Below are positions 43,608 to 53,275 of a DNA stretch of 64,000 nt, piece after piece. The notes beneath the pieces were generated by a model. It saw nothing but the letters and a program-made list of their open reading frames with translations. It did not search any database and was not told where the DNA came from. Source of the DNA: Verrucomicrobiales bacterium (lineage in GTDB: Bacteria; Verrucomicrobiota; Verrucomicrobiia; Limisphaerales; UBA11320); NCBI GenBank assembly GCA_016793885.1, contig JAEUHE010000117.1:1-64000 (forward strand), given 5' to 3'. The stretch's first letter is position 1. Every line of letters begins with the position of its first letter. A program made the position numbers and the translations under genes.

Positions 43608-43767
43608 GGCGCACCACCGGTAGCCCTCCACCGCCCGCCGCCCTCCTAAGCGGGGGCCGGCGGTCTTCAGCCGCAGGGAATCACTCCCCTGACTCCACCG
43701 CCTCACACTTCGTGCTTGGCTGATCATCGCTTTGGCAGTATGCCTCGGTGGAAATCTACAGCCGCAC

Positions 43768-44943
43768 ATGATCACTGACACGCCATCGACCATAAGCCCG
43801 GGTTACTCGGTCGTGCCGAAGCGGTCCGCTGAGGGGGATGACCTTGGCGAGTTGCTCGAGGTCTCGATGGGCCCCCACCATCCTTCCACCCACGGCGTCT
43901 TCCGCATGGACGTGGTGCTCGATGGTGAAACCATCGTCAAGCTGAAGCCCGTTTTCGGGTATCTGCACCGGAATCACGAGAAGATCGCGGAGAACACGAC
44001 GTATTTGGCTTCGATGCCCTACACGGATCGGCTGGACTATTTTTGCTCGCTCACCAACAACTGGGCTTACGCGTTGGCGGTCGAGAAATTGGCGGGACTG
44101 CAGGTCCCGGATCGGGCGGAATACATCCGGGTGATCACCGCCGAACTCACTCGCCTCATCAATCACACCTGTGTCACCGGGTTCTTGCTCATGGATATGG
44201 GCGCGTTGGGCACCCCGCTGATGTATGCCTTCCGGGAGCGGGAGAAGATTCTCGATCTGTTCGAAGCTCTCACCGGCGCCCGCATGATGTGCAACTACAT
44301 GCGCTTCGGTGGGTGTCGGGTGGACCTGCCGGTGGGTTGGCTGGAGGCCGCGAAAAAGGTCGTCGACGAATACCCCCGTTTTCTCGACGAGTTTGAAAAC
44401 CTGCTCACCACGAATGAGATCCTCATGGCCCGGACTCAAGGCGTAGGGGTGTTAAAGCCCGAACTCGCCGTGGATGCCAGCATCACGGGCCCGGTGTTGC
44501 GCGCCAGCGGGGTGAACTATGATCTGCGCAAAGTGGATCGCTATGGAATCTACAGCCGCTTCGATTTCAAGATTCCCCTGGGCGATCACGGCGATGTTTA
44601 CGACCGGTACATGATCCGCACCCTGGAAATGCGGGAGTCGATCAATATTTTGGAGCGAGCTCTCCAGGAGATTCCCGATGGCCCCATCATCGATCCCAAG
44701 GCCAAGCTGCGCGGGTTCCGCCCCAAGCCCGGTGAGGCTTATGGCCGCATCGAGTCACCCAAGGGCGAACTCGGGTTCTATCTGATCAGCGACGGGAGTC
44801 CGAACCCCTATCGATATCGCGTTCGCCCGCCCAGTCTGATCAACCTCACCGCCCTCGAAGACATGTGTCTCGGCCAAAAGATCGCCGACGCCGTCGTGAT
44901 CTTGGGCAGCATCGACATCGTCCTCGGGGAGGTTGATCGCTAG
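43768..44943 (+). CDS. nuoD: NADH-quinone oxidoreductase subunit D, orphan
   Basis: The product is 391 residues from the ATG at 43768; an in-frame ATG at 43732 is possible. Complex I 49-kDa subunit: [47 protein letters not shown], and the C-terminal [10 protein letters not shown] all match. It lies in the peripheral arm and lines the quinone site. No other nuo gene is within the window, which is unusual because nuoA-N normally form one operon. The protein looks intact. Either this is a second, isolated copy or the complex I genes are split in this genome. Confidence 0.93.
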   Translation: MITDTPSTISPGYSVVPKRSAEGDDLGELLEVSMGPHHPSTHGVFRMDVVLDGETIVKLKPVFGYLHRNHEKIAENTTYLASMPYTDRLDYFCSLTNNWAYALAVEKLAGLQVPDRAEYIRVITAELTRLINHTCVTGFLLMDMGALGTPLMYAFREREKILDLFEALTGARMMCNYMRFGGCRVDLPVGWLEAAKKVVDEYPRFLDEFENLLTTNEILMARTQGVGVLKPELAVDASITGPVLRASGVNYDLRKVDRYGIYSRFDFKIPLGDHGDVYDRYMIRTLEMRESINILERALQEIPDGPIIDPKAKLRGFRPKPGEAYGRIESPKGELGFYLISDGSPNPYRYRVRPPSLINLTALEDMCLGQKIADAVVILGSIDIVLGEVDR

Positions 44944-45014
44944 CAGCAAACGAGGGCCACCAAGCGCTCGTCACCCCTGGGCTCTCCACGACACAGCCCT
45001 TTCCCGTTCGACCA

Positions 45015-45068
45015 CCTAGGGCCTATCAGGGCTCGAGTGGAAATCAGAACTATAAACCTCATCGGACC
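45015..45068 (+). repeat. Dispersed repeat B, copy 2
   Basis: It matches 6019-6072 in the order GGGCTCGA, ATCAGAACT and ATCGGACC, with several differences between. It sits about 40 bases upstream of repeat A copy 2 in the same orientation. Confidence 0.6.
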
Positions 45069-45109
45069 GCTTCGCGGTCAATTCTCGCCCTACCCGCTAT
45101 CGTCACGAC

Positions 45110-45172
45110 GGTAGGGAGAGACTCTGTCGAGCCCGTGAATGCCCAAGGTTTGAAAGGGTTGAAGGAGCCGCG
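45110..45172 (+). repeat. Dispersed repeat A, copy 2
   Basis: It begins GGTAGGGAGAGACTCTGTC and ends TTGAAGGAGCCGCGG. It aligns with the reverse complement of 6231-6290 over its whole length and with 60198-60248 in its first two thirds. Confidence 0.75.
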
Positions 45173-45309
45173 GCAATGCACGCTGGTGGGTAATCCACAT
45201 TGCGAGGCCCCCTCCATAGACCCCTCCGGCTCGCGATCCAAGCTTTCTGCTACCCCTCCGGCGAAAAGTGCTTTAGTCTTCCCCCTTATTGCTGCCCGAC
45301 AGCAAAGCT

Positions 45310-47103
45310 ATGTCGAACGAACCGAATCATCCGTCCCCCGAATCCGCTCCCGCGGCGCATCACCATTTTATCCATCAGATCATCGCTGAGCACCAGCAGA
45401 CCGGACAGTACGGCGGCCGGGTCGGCACCCGCTTTCCTCCCGAGCCGAATGGTTATCTTCATATTGGCCATGCCAAGTCGATCTGCCTCAACTTCGGCCT
45501 GGCACGAGAATTTAAAGGCACCTGCAATCTCCGCATGGACGACACTAACCCCACCCGCGAGGATGTGGAGTATGTGGAGTCGATCCAGCAGGATGTGGCC
45601 TGGCTAATCGGAGGCTGGGCGGATCAGTTCCTCGCTCTGAAGAAAAGCGGAGACCAGAGCGGCACCGGGGTGCTGGCCAAGGACCAGGCAGGAGTCAAGC
45701 TGGAACCTTTCTACGCCTCCGACTACTTTGATCAGATCTACGCGTTCGCCGTCGAGTTGATCAAACGGGGCAAAGCCTACATTTGCGACCTGAGCCCGGA
45801 GGACACCGAGAAATATCGCGGCTCCCCCGATCGCCCCGGCCAAAACAGCCCCTTCCGCGAACGCTCCATCGAGGAGAATCTCAATCTATTCGAGCGCATG
45901 CGCGCCGGTGAGTTCCCCGACGGAACCCGAACTCTGCGCGCGATCATCGATATGTCCTCGCCGAACATCTGGCTGAGGGATCCCGTGCTCTACCGTATCC
46001 GCCATGCGGAACACCATCAGACCGGGAAGAAATGGTGCATCTACCCGATGTACGACTTCGCCCACTGCCTGAGCGACTACATCGAAGGCATCACTCACTC
46101 CATCTGCACCCTGGAATTCGAAGTCCACCGTCCCCTTTACGATTGGATTCTCGAACAGCTGCAACTCCCACGCACGCTCCCTAAACAGTACGAATTCGCC
46201 CGTTTGAACCTGGGCTACACCGTCATGAGCAAGCGCAAGCTCCTGCAATTGGTGCAGGATCGCGTGGTGACGGGTTGGGATGATCCTCGGATGCCGACGA
46301 TTTCCGGGCTGCGCCGCCGGGGCTACACACCGGAGTCCCTGCGTCGCTTTTGCGAGATGATCGGGATCACCAAGTTCAACGGCATCACCGACCCCTCCGT
46401 CCTGGAGTTCGCCATCCGCGAAGACCTGAACAAGCGAGCCATTCGGGCGATGGCTGTGCTCCGGCCTCTGAAAGTGACCATCGAGAACTATCCCGAAGGT
46501 CAGGTGGAGTGGTTGGAGGCGGTGAACAACCCCGAGGATGCCTCGGCCGGAACCCGCAAGATCCCCTTCTCCAAGACCATCTACATCGAGCAGGAGGATT
46601 TCATGGAGCACCCCGCCAAGAAATTCTTCCGGCTCTACCCGGGCAATGAAGTCCGCCTGCGCTATGCTTACATTCTGATGTGCGTGGGGGTCGTGAAGGA
46701 CGCCGCCGGGAAGGTGGTCGAACTGCGCTGCACCATCGATCCCACCTCAAAGGCCGGCGACGTCACCGCCGGCCGGAAGGTCAAAGCGACGATTCATTGG
46801 GCCTCCGCCGCCCATGCCTACCGAGCCGAGGTGCGGCTCTACGACCGTCTCTTCTCCGTGGAGCAACCCGACGGACAGCACGGCAAGGACTTCAAAGGTT
46901 TTCTGAATCCGGCGTCCCTTGAAGTATTGACCGACTGCCAGCTCGAACCCTCGCTCCGGGAGGCCAAGCCGGGAACCCCCATTCAGTTTGAACGGCTGGG
47001 ATACTTCTGTGCCGACGTGAAAGATTCGCAACCGGGGGCTCCCGTGTTCAACCGAACCGTGCCCATGAAAGATAACTGGGCAAAAGAGCTGAAGAAGGGC
47101 TAG
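45310..47103 (+). CDS. glnS: Glutaminyl-tRNA synthetase
   Basis: The product is 597 residues from the ATG at 45310. Class I synthetase motifs: [15 protein letters not shown] (HIGH), the glutamine/glutamate-type [14 protein letters not shown], and VMSKRKL in place of KMSKS, as in GlnRS. Two C-terminal beta-barrel anticodon domains follow (from about residue 340, including [17 protein letters not shown]). It charges tRNA-Gln with glutamine, so this organism need not rely only on the amidotransferase route. Length is slightly above E. coli GlnRS (554 residues). It stands alone after a repeat-containing gap. Confidence 0.95.
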   Translation: MSNEPNHPSPESAPAAHHHFIHQIIAEHQQTGQYGGRVGTRFPPEPNGYLHIGHAKSICLNFGLAREFKGTCNLRMDDTNPTREDVEYVESIQQDVAWLIGGWADQFLALKKSGDQSGTGVLAKDQAGVKLEPFYASDYFDQIYAFAVELIKRGKAYICDLSPEDTEKYRGSPDRPGQNSPFRERSIEENLNLFERMRAGEFPDGTRTLRAIIDMSSPNIWLRDPVLYRIRHAEHHQTGKKWCIYPMYDFAHCLSDYIEGITHSICTLEFEVHRPLYDWILEQLQLPRTLPKQYEFARLNLGYTVMSKRKLLQLVQDRVVTGWDDPRMPTISGLRRRGYTPESLRRFCEMIGITKFNGITDPSVLEFAIREDLNKRAIRAMAVLRPLKVTIENYPEGQVEWLEAVNNPEDASAGTRKIPFSKTIYIEQEDFMEHPAKKFFRLYPGNEVRLRYAYILMCVGVVKDAAGKVVELRCTIDPTSKAGDVTAGRKVKATIHWASAAHAYRAEVRLYDRLFSVEQPDGQHGKDFKGFLNPASLEVLTDCQLEPSLREAKPGTPIQFERLGYFCADVKDSQPGAPVFNRTVPMKDNWAKELKKG

Positions 47104-47139
47104 GATCCCTCAAAATCACCGTCCATCTGCGTGCCCTGC

Positions 47140-49575
47140 ATGAATACCTCTGCGCCTGACCGAAATCGATTGTATCCGGAAGTGTTCAGGGCACGCTCGG
47201 CCCGAGCTGTCTGGCAGTCCCTCTTGCTCCCGCTCCTGCTGGCGGCGGGAGGATCGACCAGCACCGCGGCGGATCCCACCCCCAACCGTGTTCAGCCACC
47301 ACCTGTTCCCGCCTCGACCGGAATAAGGTCCGAACTGGCGGATCAGGGGCCGGTGTTTTTCGGGACGATTCGCAATCGGCTCTGGGAGGAAAACACCACC
47401 ATGAAAGGCATCGTGGTGAAGCTGGGAACCAACGACACCGACTATGTCTGTTATGACGAAGATCTCCTTCGGGTGTCCCTGCTCTGGACGGGTGCCTTCC
47501 TGAATTTCCCAAACCGAGGACGAGAGCAGATCCAGCATCCACAGCCAGCCGAGGTCGCTGGTGTGGTCCGCTTCGGCTCACGCCCGATCCCCGGATGGTC
47601 CAAAGGGGGAAGCTTCGAGGATCCTCGTCCCGAACGACGCGGTCCCCTGCCCCGCGATTGGGCCAAGTACCAAGGGGTTTCCCTGCACGGCAATCAGGTC
47701 GTGCTGCGCTACTCAGTCGGGGACGCGGCGGTGCTCGAACTCCCCGGCTTAGAATCCACCGCAGAGGCCTCGGGATTCACCCGCACCCTGGAACTGGGGC
47801 CCACGAAAGAGGCGCTGGCAATCCTGCTCGCCACCTCGGAGTCGGCAAGCCCTCTCAAGGCGGGGATCAGCTCGATTCGTGCGGCTAGCCCCGAAGCTCT
47901 CCGCTCCAACGCCCCGCCCGCCGCAGCGTCCGGCGATCTGGCGGCCATCCTGTATGCCTCCGGCGAGGAACTCAGCGCCTTCAAAATGGTGGCCGGTCCC
48001 GCAGGTGCCACGTTGAGGATCGATCCCGGCAATCGAATTGTTTTGGTTCTTCCTCCCTCGACCACCCCCACGCTGGTCAAAGTGCTTCAGTGGACGGGAT
48101 CGCGCGCCAGCTGGAAAAACTTTGCCGACCTGGTTGCCAAATCACCGGCGCCTATCGAAGTTAAGCCGCTCACCCGCCCCGGCCCGGCCCGCTGGAACCG
48201 AACCCTCCAGCAGACGGGCTACGCGGGGACTAACCGAGGCCCCTTCCAAATCGACCTTATCACCGAACCCAGAGAGAACCCTTGGAACCTCAAGTATTTT
48301 TTCAGCGCGGTGGACTTCTTTAAGGATGGCAGTGCAGCGGTCTCGTCGTTCCATGGCGATGTCTGGCTGGTGAGAGGACTCGATCGCACCCTCCAGAAGA
48401 TTCAATGGAAACGCTTCGCGACCGGACTCTTCCAACCGCTCGGACTGAAGATAGTGGACGAGACGGTGTACGTGACCTGTCGTGACGCCCTGGTCCGACT
48501 GCAAGATCTCAACCAGGATGGAGAAGCGGACTTCTACGAGAACTTTAACAATGATACCGTGGTCACTCCCAACTACCACGAGTTCGCTCTCGACCTGGAT
48601 ACGGATTCCGCCGGCAATTTTTATTTCGCCAAAGGCGCCCCCTGGCCGCCCGATGTCAAATCACCGCATCAGGGAACCATGATGAAGGTCAGCAAGGACG
48701 GGAACCGCTTGGAGGTCATCGGCACCGGGCTCCGCGCTCCGAACGGCGTCAGTGTGAGTCCCAAGGACGAGATTTTCTTTAGCGACAACGAGGGAAATTA
48801 CATCCCCACCAGCAAGATCAGCCTGATCCGACCCGGGAATCTGTTTTATGGGATGCTCCCCACCGCCCACCGCCCGCCCCCTTCCGAATTCGAGCCTCCG
48901 ATCTGCTGGCTGCCAAAAACCATCGACAATTCTAGCGGCGGCATGGTGTGGGTGACCGGGGGCAAGTGGGGTCCGTTGGAGGGAAGCATGCTCTTCCTGT
49001 CCTATGGACGGGCGTCGCTCTTTTCCGTGATGCAGGAAACCGTGAACGGGCGAGTCCAGGCCGGCGTGGCGCCGTTTCCGTTTCGCTTTCCAGCCGGTGT
49101 GATGCGCGCACGCTTCAATCCAGTCGATGGCCAACTGTATCTCGTAGGCCTGCGAGGTTGGCAGACCAGCGGGGCTCGCGATGGCGGCTTCTTTCGCATG
49201 CGCTACACCGGCGAGCCTCTGCATTGGCCGCTTCAGTTCCACGCTAAGAAGAACGGACTGGAATTGGAATTCAGTCTGCCGGTGACCCCAGAAAGCGCCA
49301 AAGACCCGGCCAACTGGGCGTTGGAGCGTTGGAACTATGTGTGGTCTCCCGATTATGGGTCACCCGAAGTCACCACCGCGGAATCCCGGCAGAAGGGACA
49401 TGACAAGGTGGACGTGGCGGAAATCAGCCTCACAGGCGATGGAAAAAAGGTTTTTCTGAAGATCCCCGGAATGAAACCGGCCATGCAGATGCGCGTGCGA
49501 TTCAAACTGGCGGACATCGATGGCAATGCCATCAGCCGAGATCTGTATTTGACACTGCACAACCTTGCTGACTAA
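47140..49575 (+). CDS. Secreted DUF6797-like propeller protein
   Basis: The product is 811 residues from ATG 47140 (a GTG at 47131 is also in frame). It has a signal peptide (LLLPLLLAAGGSTSTAA). The N-terminal half has the pattern KGIVVKLGTNDTDYVCYDEDLLRVSLLWTG, seen in large PVC secreted proteins with heme- or sugar-dehydrogenase-like parts. The middle (about 380-690) is a glucose/sorbosone-dehydrogenase-like propeller (LNQDGEADFYENFNNDT, GLRAPNGVSVSPKDEIFFSDNEGN). A beta-rich C-terminus ends DLYLTLHNLAD. There is no CxxCH haem site. A periplasmic or surface role in polymer use is usual for the family, but the substrate is unknown. A smaller secreted protein follows 15 bases on. Confidence 0.75.
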   Translation: MNTSAPDRNRLYPEVFRARSARAVWQSLLLPLLLAAGGSTSTAADPTPNRVQPPPVPASTGIRSELADQGPVFFGTIRNRLWEENTTMKGIVVKLGTNDTDYVCYDEDLLRVSLLWTGAFLNFPNRGREQIQHPQPAEVAGVVRFGSRPIPGWSKGGSFEDPRPERRGPLPRDWAKYQGVSLHGNQVVLRYSVGDAAVLELPGLESTAEASGFTRTLELGPTKEALAILLATSESASPLKAGISSIRAASPEALRSNAPPAAASGDLAAILYASGEELSAFKMVAGPAGATLRIDPGNRIVLVLPPSTTPTLVKVLQWTGSRASWKNFADLVAKSPAPIEVKPLTRPGPARWNRTLQQTGYAGTNRGPFQIDLITEPRENPWNLKYFFSAVDFFKDGSAAVSSFHGDVWLVRGLDRTLQKIQWKRFATGLFQPLGLKIVDETVYVTCRDALVRLQDLNQDGEADFYENFNNDTVVTPNYHEFALDLDTDSAGNFYFAKGAPWPPDVKSPHQGTMMKVSKDGNRLEVIGTGLRAPNGVSVSPKDEIFFSDNEGNYIPTSKISLIRPGNLFYGMLPTAHRPPPSEFEPPICWLPKTIDNSSGGMVWVTGGKWGPLEGSMLFLSYGRASLFSVMQETVNGRVQAGVAPFPFRFPAGVMRARFNPVDGQLYLVGLRGWQTSGARDGGFFRMRYTGEPLHWPLQFHAKKNGLELEFSLPVTPESAKDPANWALERWNYVWSPDYGSPEVTTAESRQKGHDKVDVAEISLTGDGKKVFLKIPGMKPAMQMRVRFKLADIDGNAISRDLYLTLHNLAD

Positions 49576-49590
49576 GGAAAAGAAACGAGT

Positions 49591-50418
49591 ATGATGCATC
49601 CCATGCGAACGGTATTTTTTGTGTGTCTTGGGCTGATGACCGGACTTGGGTTTATGGCGACCGCGGCGACTCGTGACGCTGCCGCAAAACCTTGGCTGAT
49701 ACCCCCGCACATCCTGGAGTTTACCGGACCCGTGATCAAACTGTTTGGCACCAACTTGTCGTTCGGAGCCAAGGTTTCGATCATCGAATCGAAGGCGGCC
49801 AAAGGAACTAAGCCTTCCGGCGGTGTGCTGCTCTGCCGCGACGGAAACACCATCTTCGAGCCGGATGCCGCTCCCATCAAGGCGGCTCGCGGTAGTAAAA
49901 AGGATCAGGAAGGCGACTTCGGCCTGCTGGTGGTGACCCTGGCTGACCGGGGCCTGACCTATGTCGTGAGTGAAGGTGTCTCCGGATACACGGAGATTCC
50001 TATGTCCCGCGAGGCCACCGGCCGATGCGCGCTGGATTCCAAGGAACTAGGACGTGAACGAGTCCAAGGATATGACTGTGTGAAGAGCATGGTCGCCATC
50101 GTGCCCGAAGTCGGTGAAGGACAAGTCTTCCTGGTGTGGACTGCACCCAAACTGCGGAACTTTCCGGTCAAGATCGAGCGTCTCAAAGGCGGAGCCAATT
50201 TTTCCATCTCCTTCTCCGACATTAGGTTCGAACGCCCGCAAGACAGTCTGTTCGCATCACCTCAAGGCTACAAACGCTACGAAAGCCTCAATGCCATGAC
50301 GGAGGAAATGACCCGCCGGGTCTGGAATGTAATGCGCCGACCGGATCCTTCCCTGGCTTTCCCGCCGGACACCACCCGCCCGGCACTAAATTCGGGTTCC
50401 CGCCAGTCCGGATACTGA
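49591..50418 (+). CDS. Secreted DUF4412-like hypothetical protein
   Basis: A 275-residue protein with a signal peptide (VFFVCLGLMTGLGFMATAA). The C-terminal half shows the pattern GYDCVKSMVAIVPEVGEG...VWTAPKLRNFPVKIERLKG, then FERPQDSLFASPQGYKRYES, which is like DUF4412/LolA-type periplasmic proteins. A purine-rich ribosome site (AAGGAAAAGAAA) precedes the start. It is 15 bases from the propeller gene, so the two are probably co-transcribed. Function is unknown; a lipoprotein or lipid carrier fold is one possibility. Confidence 0.7.
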   Translation: MMHPMRTVFFVCLGLMTGLGFMATAATRDAAAKPWLIPPHILEFTGPVIKLFGTNLSFGAKVSIIESKAAKGTKPSGGVLLCRDGNTIFEPDAAPIKAARGSKKDQEGDFGLLVVTLADRGLTYVVSEGVSGYTEIPMSREATGRCALDSKELGRERVQGYDCVKSMVAIVPEVGEGQVFLVWTAPKLRNFPVKIERLKGGANFSISFSDIRFERPQDSLFASPQGYKRYESLNAMTEEMTRRVWNVMRRPDPSLAFPPDTTRPALNSGSRQSGY

Positions 50419-50553
50419 TACCCTCCGGACTCGGGGCTGTCCGAAATGTGTGGCAACAAACTGCCATCGTTTATGGATTGAACTTTTTTCCCGAGCTGGC
50501 ATGCTGCGCGGCTCCTGTCGTGAGGACAGGACTAATTCGAACGTCGGTTTTTT

Positions 50554-52389
50554 ATGCAGCACATCCGCAACATCGCCATTATCGCACACGTCGACCACGG
50601 TAAAACCACACTGGTTGACTGCCTTCTTAAGCAATCCGGCACCTACCGGGCCAACCAGGCAGAAACGCATGTGGAACGCCTGATGGACTCGATGGATCTC
50701 GAGCGCGAGAAGGGCATCACGATCCGAGCCAAGAACGCGGCCTTCAAGTACAAGAATTATCACATCAACATCGTCGACACTCCGGGACACGCCGACTTCG
50801 GCGGCGAGGTGGAGCGGATCATGAACATGATCGACGGGGTGTTGCTGGTGGTGGACGCCACGGACGGCCCTCAAGCCCAGACTCGATTTGTGCTGCGCAA
50901 AGCTCTGGAAGCCGGTGCGAAGCCGATCGTGGTCATCAACAAGATCGACCGGGAGAATTCCAATCCCAAGAAGGTGCTGGATTTGGTGTTCGAACTGTTC
51001 ATGAGTTTGAACGCGACGGATGAGCAGTTGGACTTTCCTTATATCTACGCCAGCGCCAAGCAAGGTTTCGCGAAGGTGGAACTGGACCATGTGACCGGCA
51101 CGATGGAGCCACTCTTTGACGCCATCGTCAAACACATCCCCCCGCCCCGAGCGTTTGCCGGAGAAGGTTTCCAACTTCTCGTGGCTAACCTCGACTACAG
51201 CGACTACCTGGGCCGGATCGCTTTCGGCAAGATCCATACCGGCAAAGTCGCGTTGGGCGACCCCGCCATCTGCATCCATGGAAATGGCAACAAGACCAAG
51301 GGGAAGATCACCGCGATCTACCATTTCGAAGGAATGAAGCGGATCGAGATCAAGGAAGCCCATGCCGGAGATATCGTGGGATTGACTGGATTCGAAGACG
51401 TGTTCATTGGCGAGACGTTGTGCGACTCCGACCTGCGCCAACCCCTGGGTTACAAGCCCGTAGATCCGCCTACGATCCAGATGGAGTTCGCCGTGAATGA
51501 CGGTCCGTTGGCCGGCACTGAAGGCAAGCTCGTCACCGCCCGCCATATCTGGGAACGGCTCGTGAAGGAGACCCGGACGAACGTGGCCCTCCGCATCAAG
51601 CAGACGAGCGACCCGAAGGTATTTGATGTCGCCGGCCGCGGTGAAATGCAGATCGCGATCCTGGTCGAGCAGATGCGACGCGAAGGTTATGAAGTCCTGG
51701 TCAGCCGTCCCGAGGTGCTTTACCGAAAAGCTGCCGACGGCTCGTTCCTGGAGCCGATCGAGCGCCTGTTCCTCGAAATTCCTCAAACCGCCATGGGCGG
51801 TGTCATGGAGAACCTGGCCTCCCGCAAAGCGGAGATCACCAACATGAGCCATCACGGCGAGGACGTCAGCATCGAGGCCTTCATCCCCACTCGCGGGCTG
51901 ATCGGCTTTGAGACCGACCTCGTCAACCTGACTCGCGGTATGGGGGTGATGAGCCATCTGTTCCATGAGTATGGACCGGATCGAGGCGAGATCGCAGCGC
52001 GCAAGAATGGGTCCCTCGTCTCCATGGAATCGGGCGAGGCGACCGCCTACGCTCTGAACATGGTCCAGGAGCGCGGCCGGCTCATGATCGAGCCCGGCGA
52101 CAAGATCTATGTCGGACAGATCGTCGGCGAGAATGCCCGGGAAAACGACATCCCGGTAAACCCCTGCAAAGCCAAAGCGCTGACCAATATGCGATCCCAG
52201 GGCGATGGCAAGGGCATTCAATTGAACGCTCCGCTGAAGCTCAGCTTGGAAAGAGCGTTGGAATACATTGGATCGGACGAATACGTGGAAGCCACGCCCG
52301 AGAGCCTTCGCCTACGCAAGAAGCTTCTCGATGAGAATCTGCGGAAGCGCGCCGGTCAGAGCCGAGTGATGCGAGTCGTGGAAAGCTAA
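50554..52389 (+). CDS. typA: Ribosome-associated GTPase TypA/BipA
   Basis: A 611-residue translational GTPase. G1 is AHVDHGKTT (about 11-19), G2/switch I is [15 protein letters not shown]3 is [16 protein letters not shown]4 is NKIDREN, and the EF-G-like domains III and V are followed by the TypA-specific C-terminal domain. It acts on the ribosome under stress and cold and helps 50S assembly. The length equals E. coli BipA. A strong intrinsic terminator follows. Confidence 0.97.
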   Translation: MQHIRNIAIIAHVDHGKTTLVDCLLKQSGTYRANQAETHVERLMDSMDLEREKGITIRAKNAAFKYKNYHINIVDTPGHADFGGEVERIMNMIDGVLLVVDATDGPQAQTRFVLRKALEAGAKPIVVINKIDRENSNPKKVLDLVFELFMSLNATDEQLDFPYIYASAKQGFAKVELDHVTGTMEPLFDAIVKHIPPPRAFAGEGFQLLVANLDYSDYLGRIAFGKIHTGKVALGDPAICIHGNGNKTKGKITAIYHFEGMKRIEIKEAHAGDIVGLTGFEDVFIGETLCDSDLRQPLGYKPVDPPTIQMEFAVNDGPLAGTEGKLVTARHIWERLVKETRTNVALRIKQTSDPKVFDVAGRGEMQIAILVEQMRREGYEVLVSRPEVLYRKAADGSFLEPIERLFLEIPQTAMGGVMENLASRKAEITNMSHHGEDVSIEAFIPTRGLIGFETDLVNLTRGMGVMSHLFHEYGPDRGEIAARKNGSLVSMESGEATAYALNMVQERGRLMIEPGDKIYVGQIVGENARENDIPVNPCKAKALTNMRSQGDGKGIQLNAPLKLSLERALEYIGSDEYVEATPESLRLRKKLLDENLRKRAGQSRVMRVVES

Positions 52390-52423
52390 GCCAAGCCGCC
52401 TAAAACAACGGCACTTGAAATTC

Positions 52424-52459
52424 AAAACGCCTCAGGACGCGATGTCCTGAGGCGTTTTT
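52424..52459 (+). terminator. Intrinsic terminator after typA
   Basis: A perfect 12-bp stem, ACGCCTCAGGAC pairing with GTCCTGAGGCGT around a five-base loop, is followed by TTTTTG. AAAA precedes it, so it can work in both directions and may also end the convergent nucleotidyltransferase/ptsI transcript. Confidence 0.92.
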
Positions 52460-52507
52460 GTTGATCGGAAGATGGGACCAAGAGCCTGCCGGACCAGACA
52501 GTCCGAT

Positions 52508-53263
52508 CTAGGGTTTACCCATCTTGGCAAAGATCTGATTGGCCTCCTCCAGGGTTTCCTTGGAGCCAATATCAAACCACAGGCCCGGAACCTTCCAGGT
52601 AAAGACCGGAGTCCGGGGGCATAGCCACTGGATCAAACGCCCGGGCTGATCCGGGTTGTTCCCTTCCTGGATGTACTGCCGGATCTGCGGAAGTGTCGCC
52701 TTGGGATAATAATAAAGAGCGATGCCAATCAAACTCGTCGCGGGATCGGTGGGCTTTTCCACAAAGCTCTTCAGCACCCCGTTGGCATCCAAGTCGACCA
52801 CCCCATATTTCTTGGCCGCCTCCAGGCTCTGCACATCAAAAATGCCCAGGATGGGGGCGTTTCGCTCGCGGCAAACACGACCGAAATCGGTGAGATCTTG
52901 GGAGAATAAATTGTCGCCCGCGATCACCATGATGTCGTCGTCCACCTTCTCCTGCGTCAGAACATAATGCAGATCTCCAATCGCCCCCAGCCGGTTGTCC
53001 TCGGAGGTCGAGCCATCGTTGACCACCTTGATGACGGCACTACCCCGGGTTCCCTGGTTCTGAGCCGCCCAGGCCTCGAAGTGCGGGGTGAACTTGGCGT
53101 TGGTCACCACGTAGATGTGGTCAATCTTTCCCGCCGGACACAGACGATCCAGCACATGGTCGATCATGGGCTTACCAGCCACCGGGAGAAGCGGCTTGGG
53201 CTGGTTGAGTGTCAGCGGATAGAGCCGAGTGGCATAGCCGGCGGCAAGGACGATGATTTTCAA
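52508..53263 (-). CDS. Sugar-phosphate nucleotidyltransferase
   Basis: A 251-residue enzyme of the glucose-1-phosphate thymidylyl/mannose-1-phosphate guanylyltransferase fold. Nucleotide-binding signature: VLAAGYATRLYPLTLNQPKPLLP (Gly-x-x-x-Arg and the Lys after QP), GDNLF (metal Asp), and FVEKPTDP (Lys). It activates a sugar phosphate to an NDP-sugar for polysaccharide or cell-wall synthesis. Short length fits the simple RmlA-like class, but the exact sugar cannot be told. It starts 12 bases after the ptsI stop and is probably co-transcribed with it. Confidence 0.85.
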   Translation of the reverse strand: MKIIVLAAGYATRLYPLTLNQPKPLLPVAGKPMIDHVLDRLCPAGKIDHIYVVTNAKFTPHFEAWAAQNQGTRGSAVIKVVNDGSTSEDNRLGAIGDLHYVLTQEKVDDDIMVIAGDNLFSQDLTDFGRVCRERNAPILGIFDVQSLEAAKKYGVVDLDANGVLKSFVEKPTDPATSLIGIALYYYPKATLPQIRQYIQEGNNPDQPGRLIQWLCPRTPVFTWKVPGLWFDIGSKETLEEANQIFAKMGKP

Positions 53264-53275
53264 GTGGACTAGAGG

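Larger units (their letters stand above)
44944..45309. other. Intergenic stretch with dispersed repeats A and B
   Basis: Between nuoD and glnS. Repeat B copy 2 (45015-45068) and repeat A copy 2 (45110-45172) account for half of it. The glnS promoter should lie in the last 130 bases, but no consensus was identified. Confidence 0.6.

Noticed and set aside
50386-52221. A 611-codon open frame on the minus strand
   Set aside because: Antisense to typA, with a length similar to typA only by chance of GC-rich codon use.
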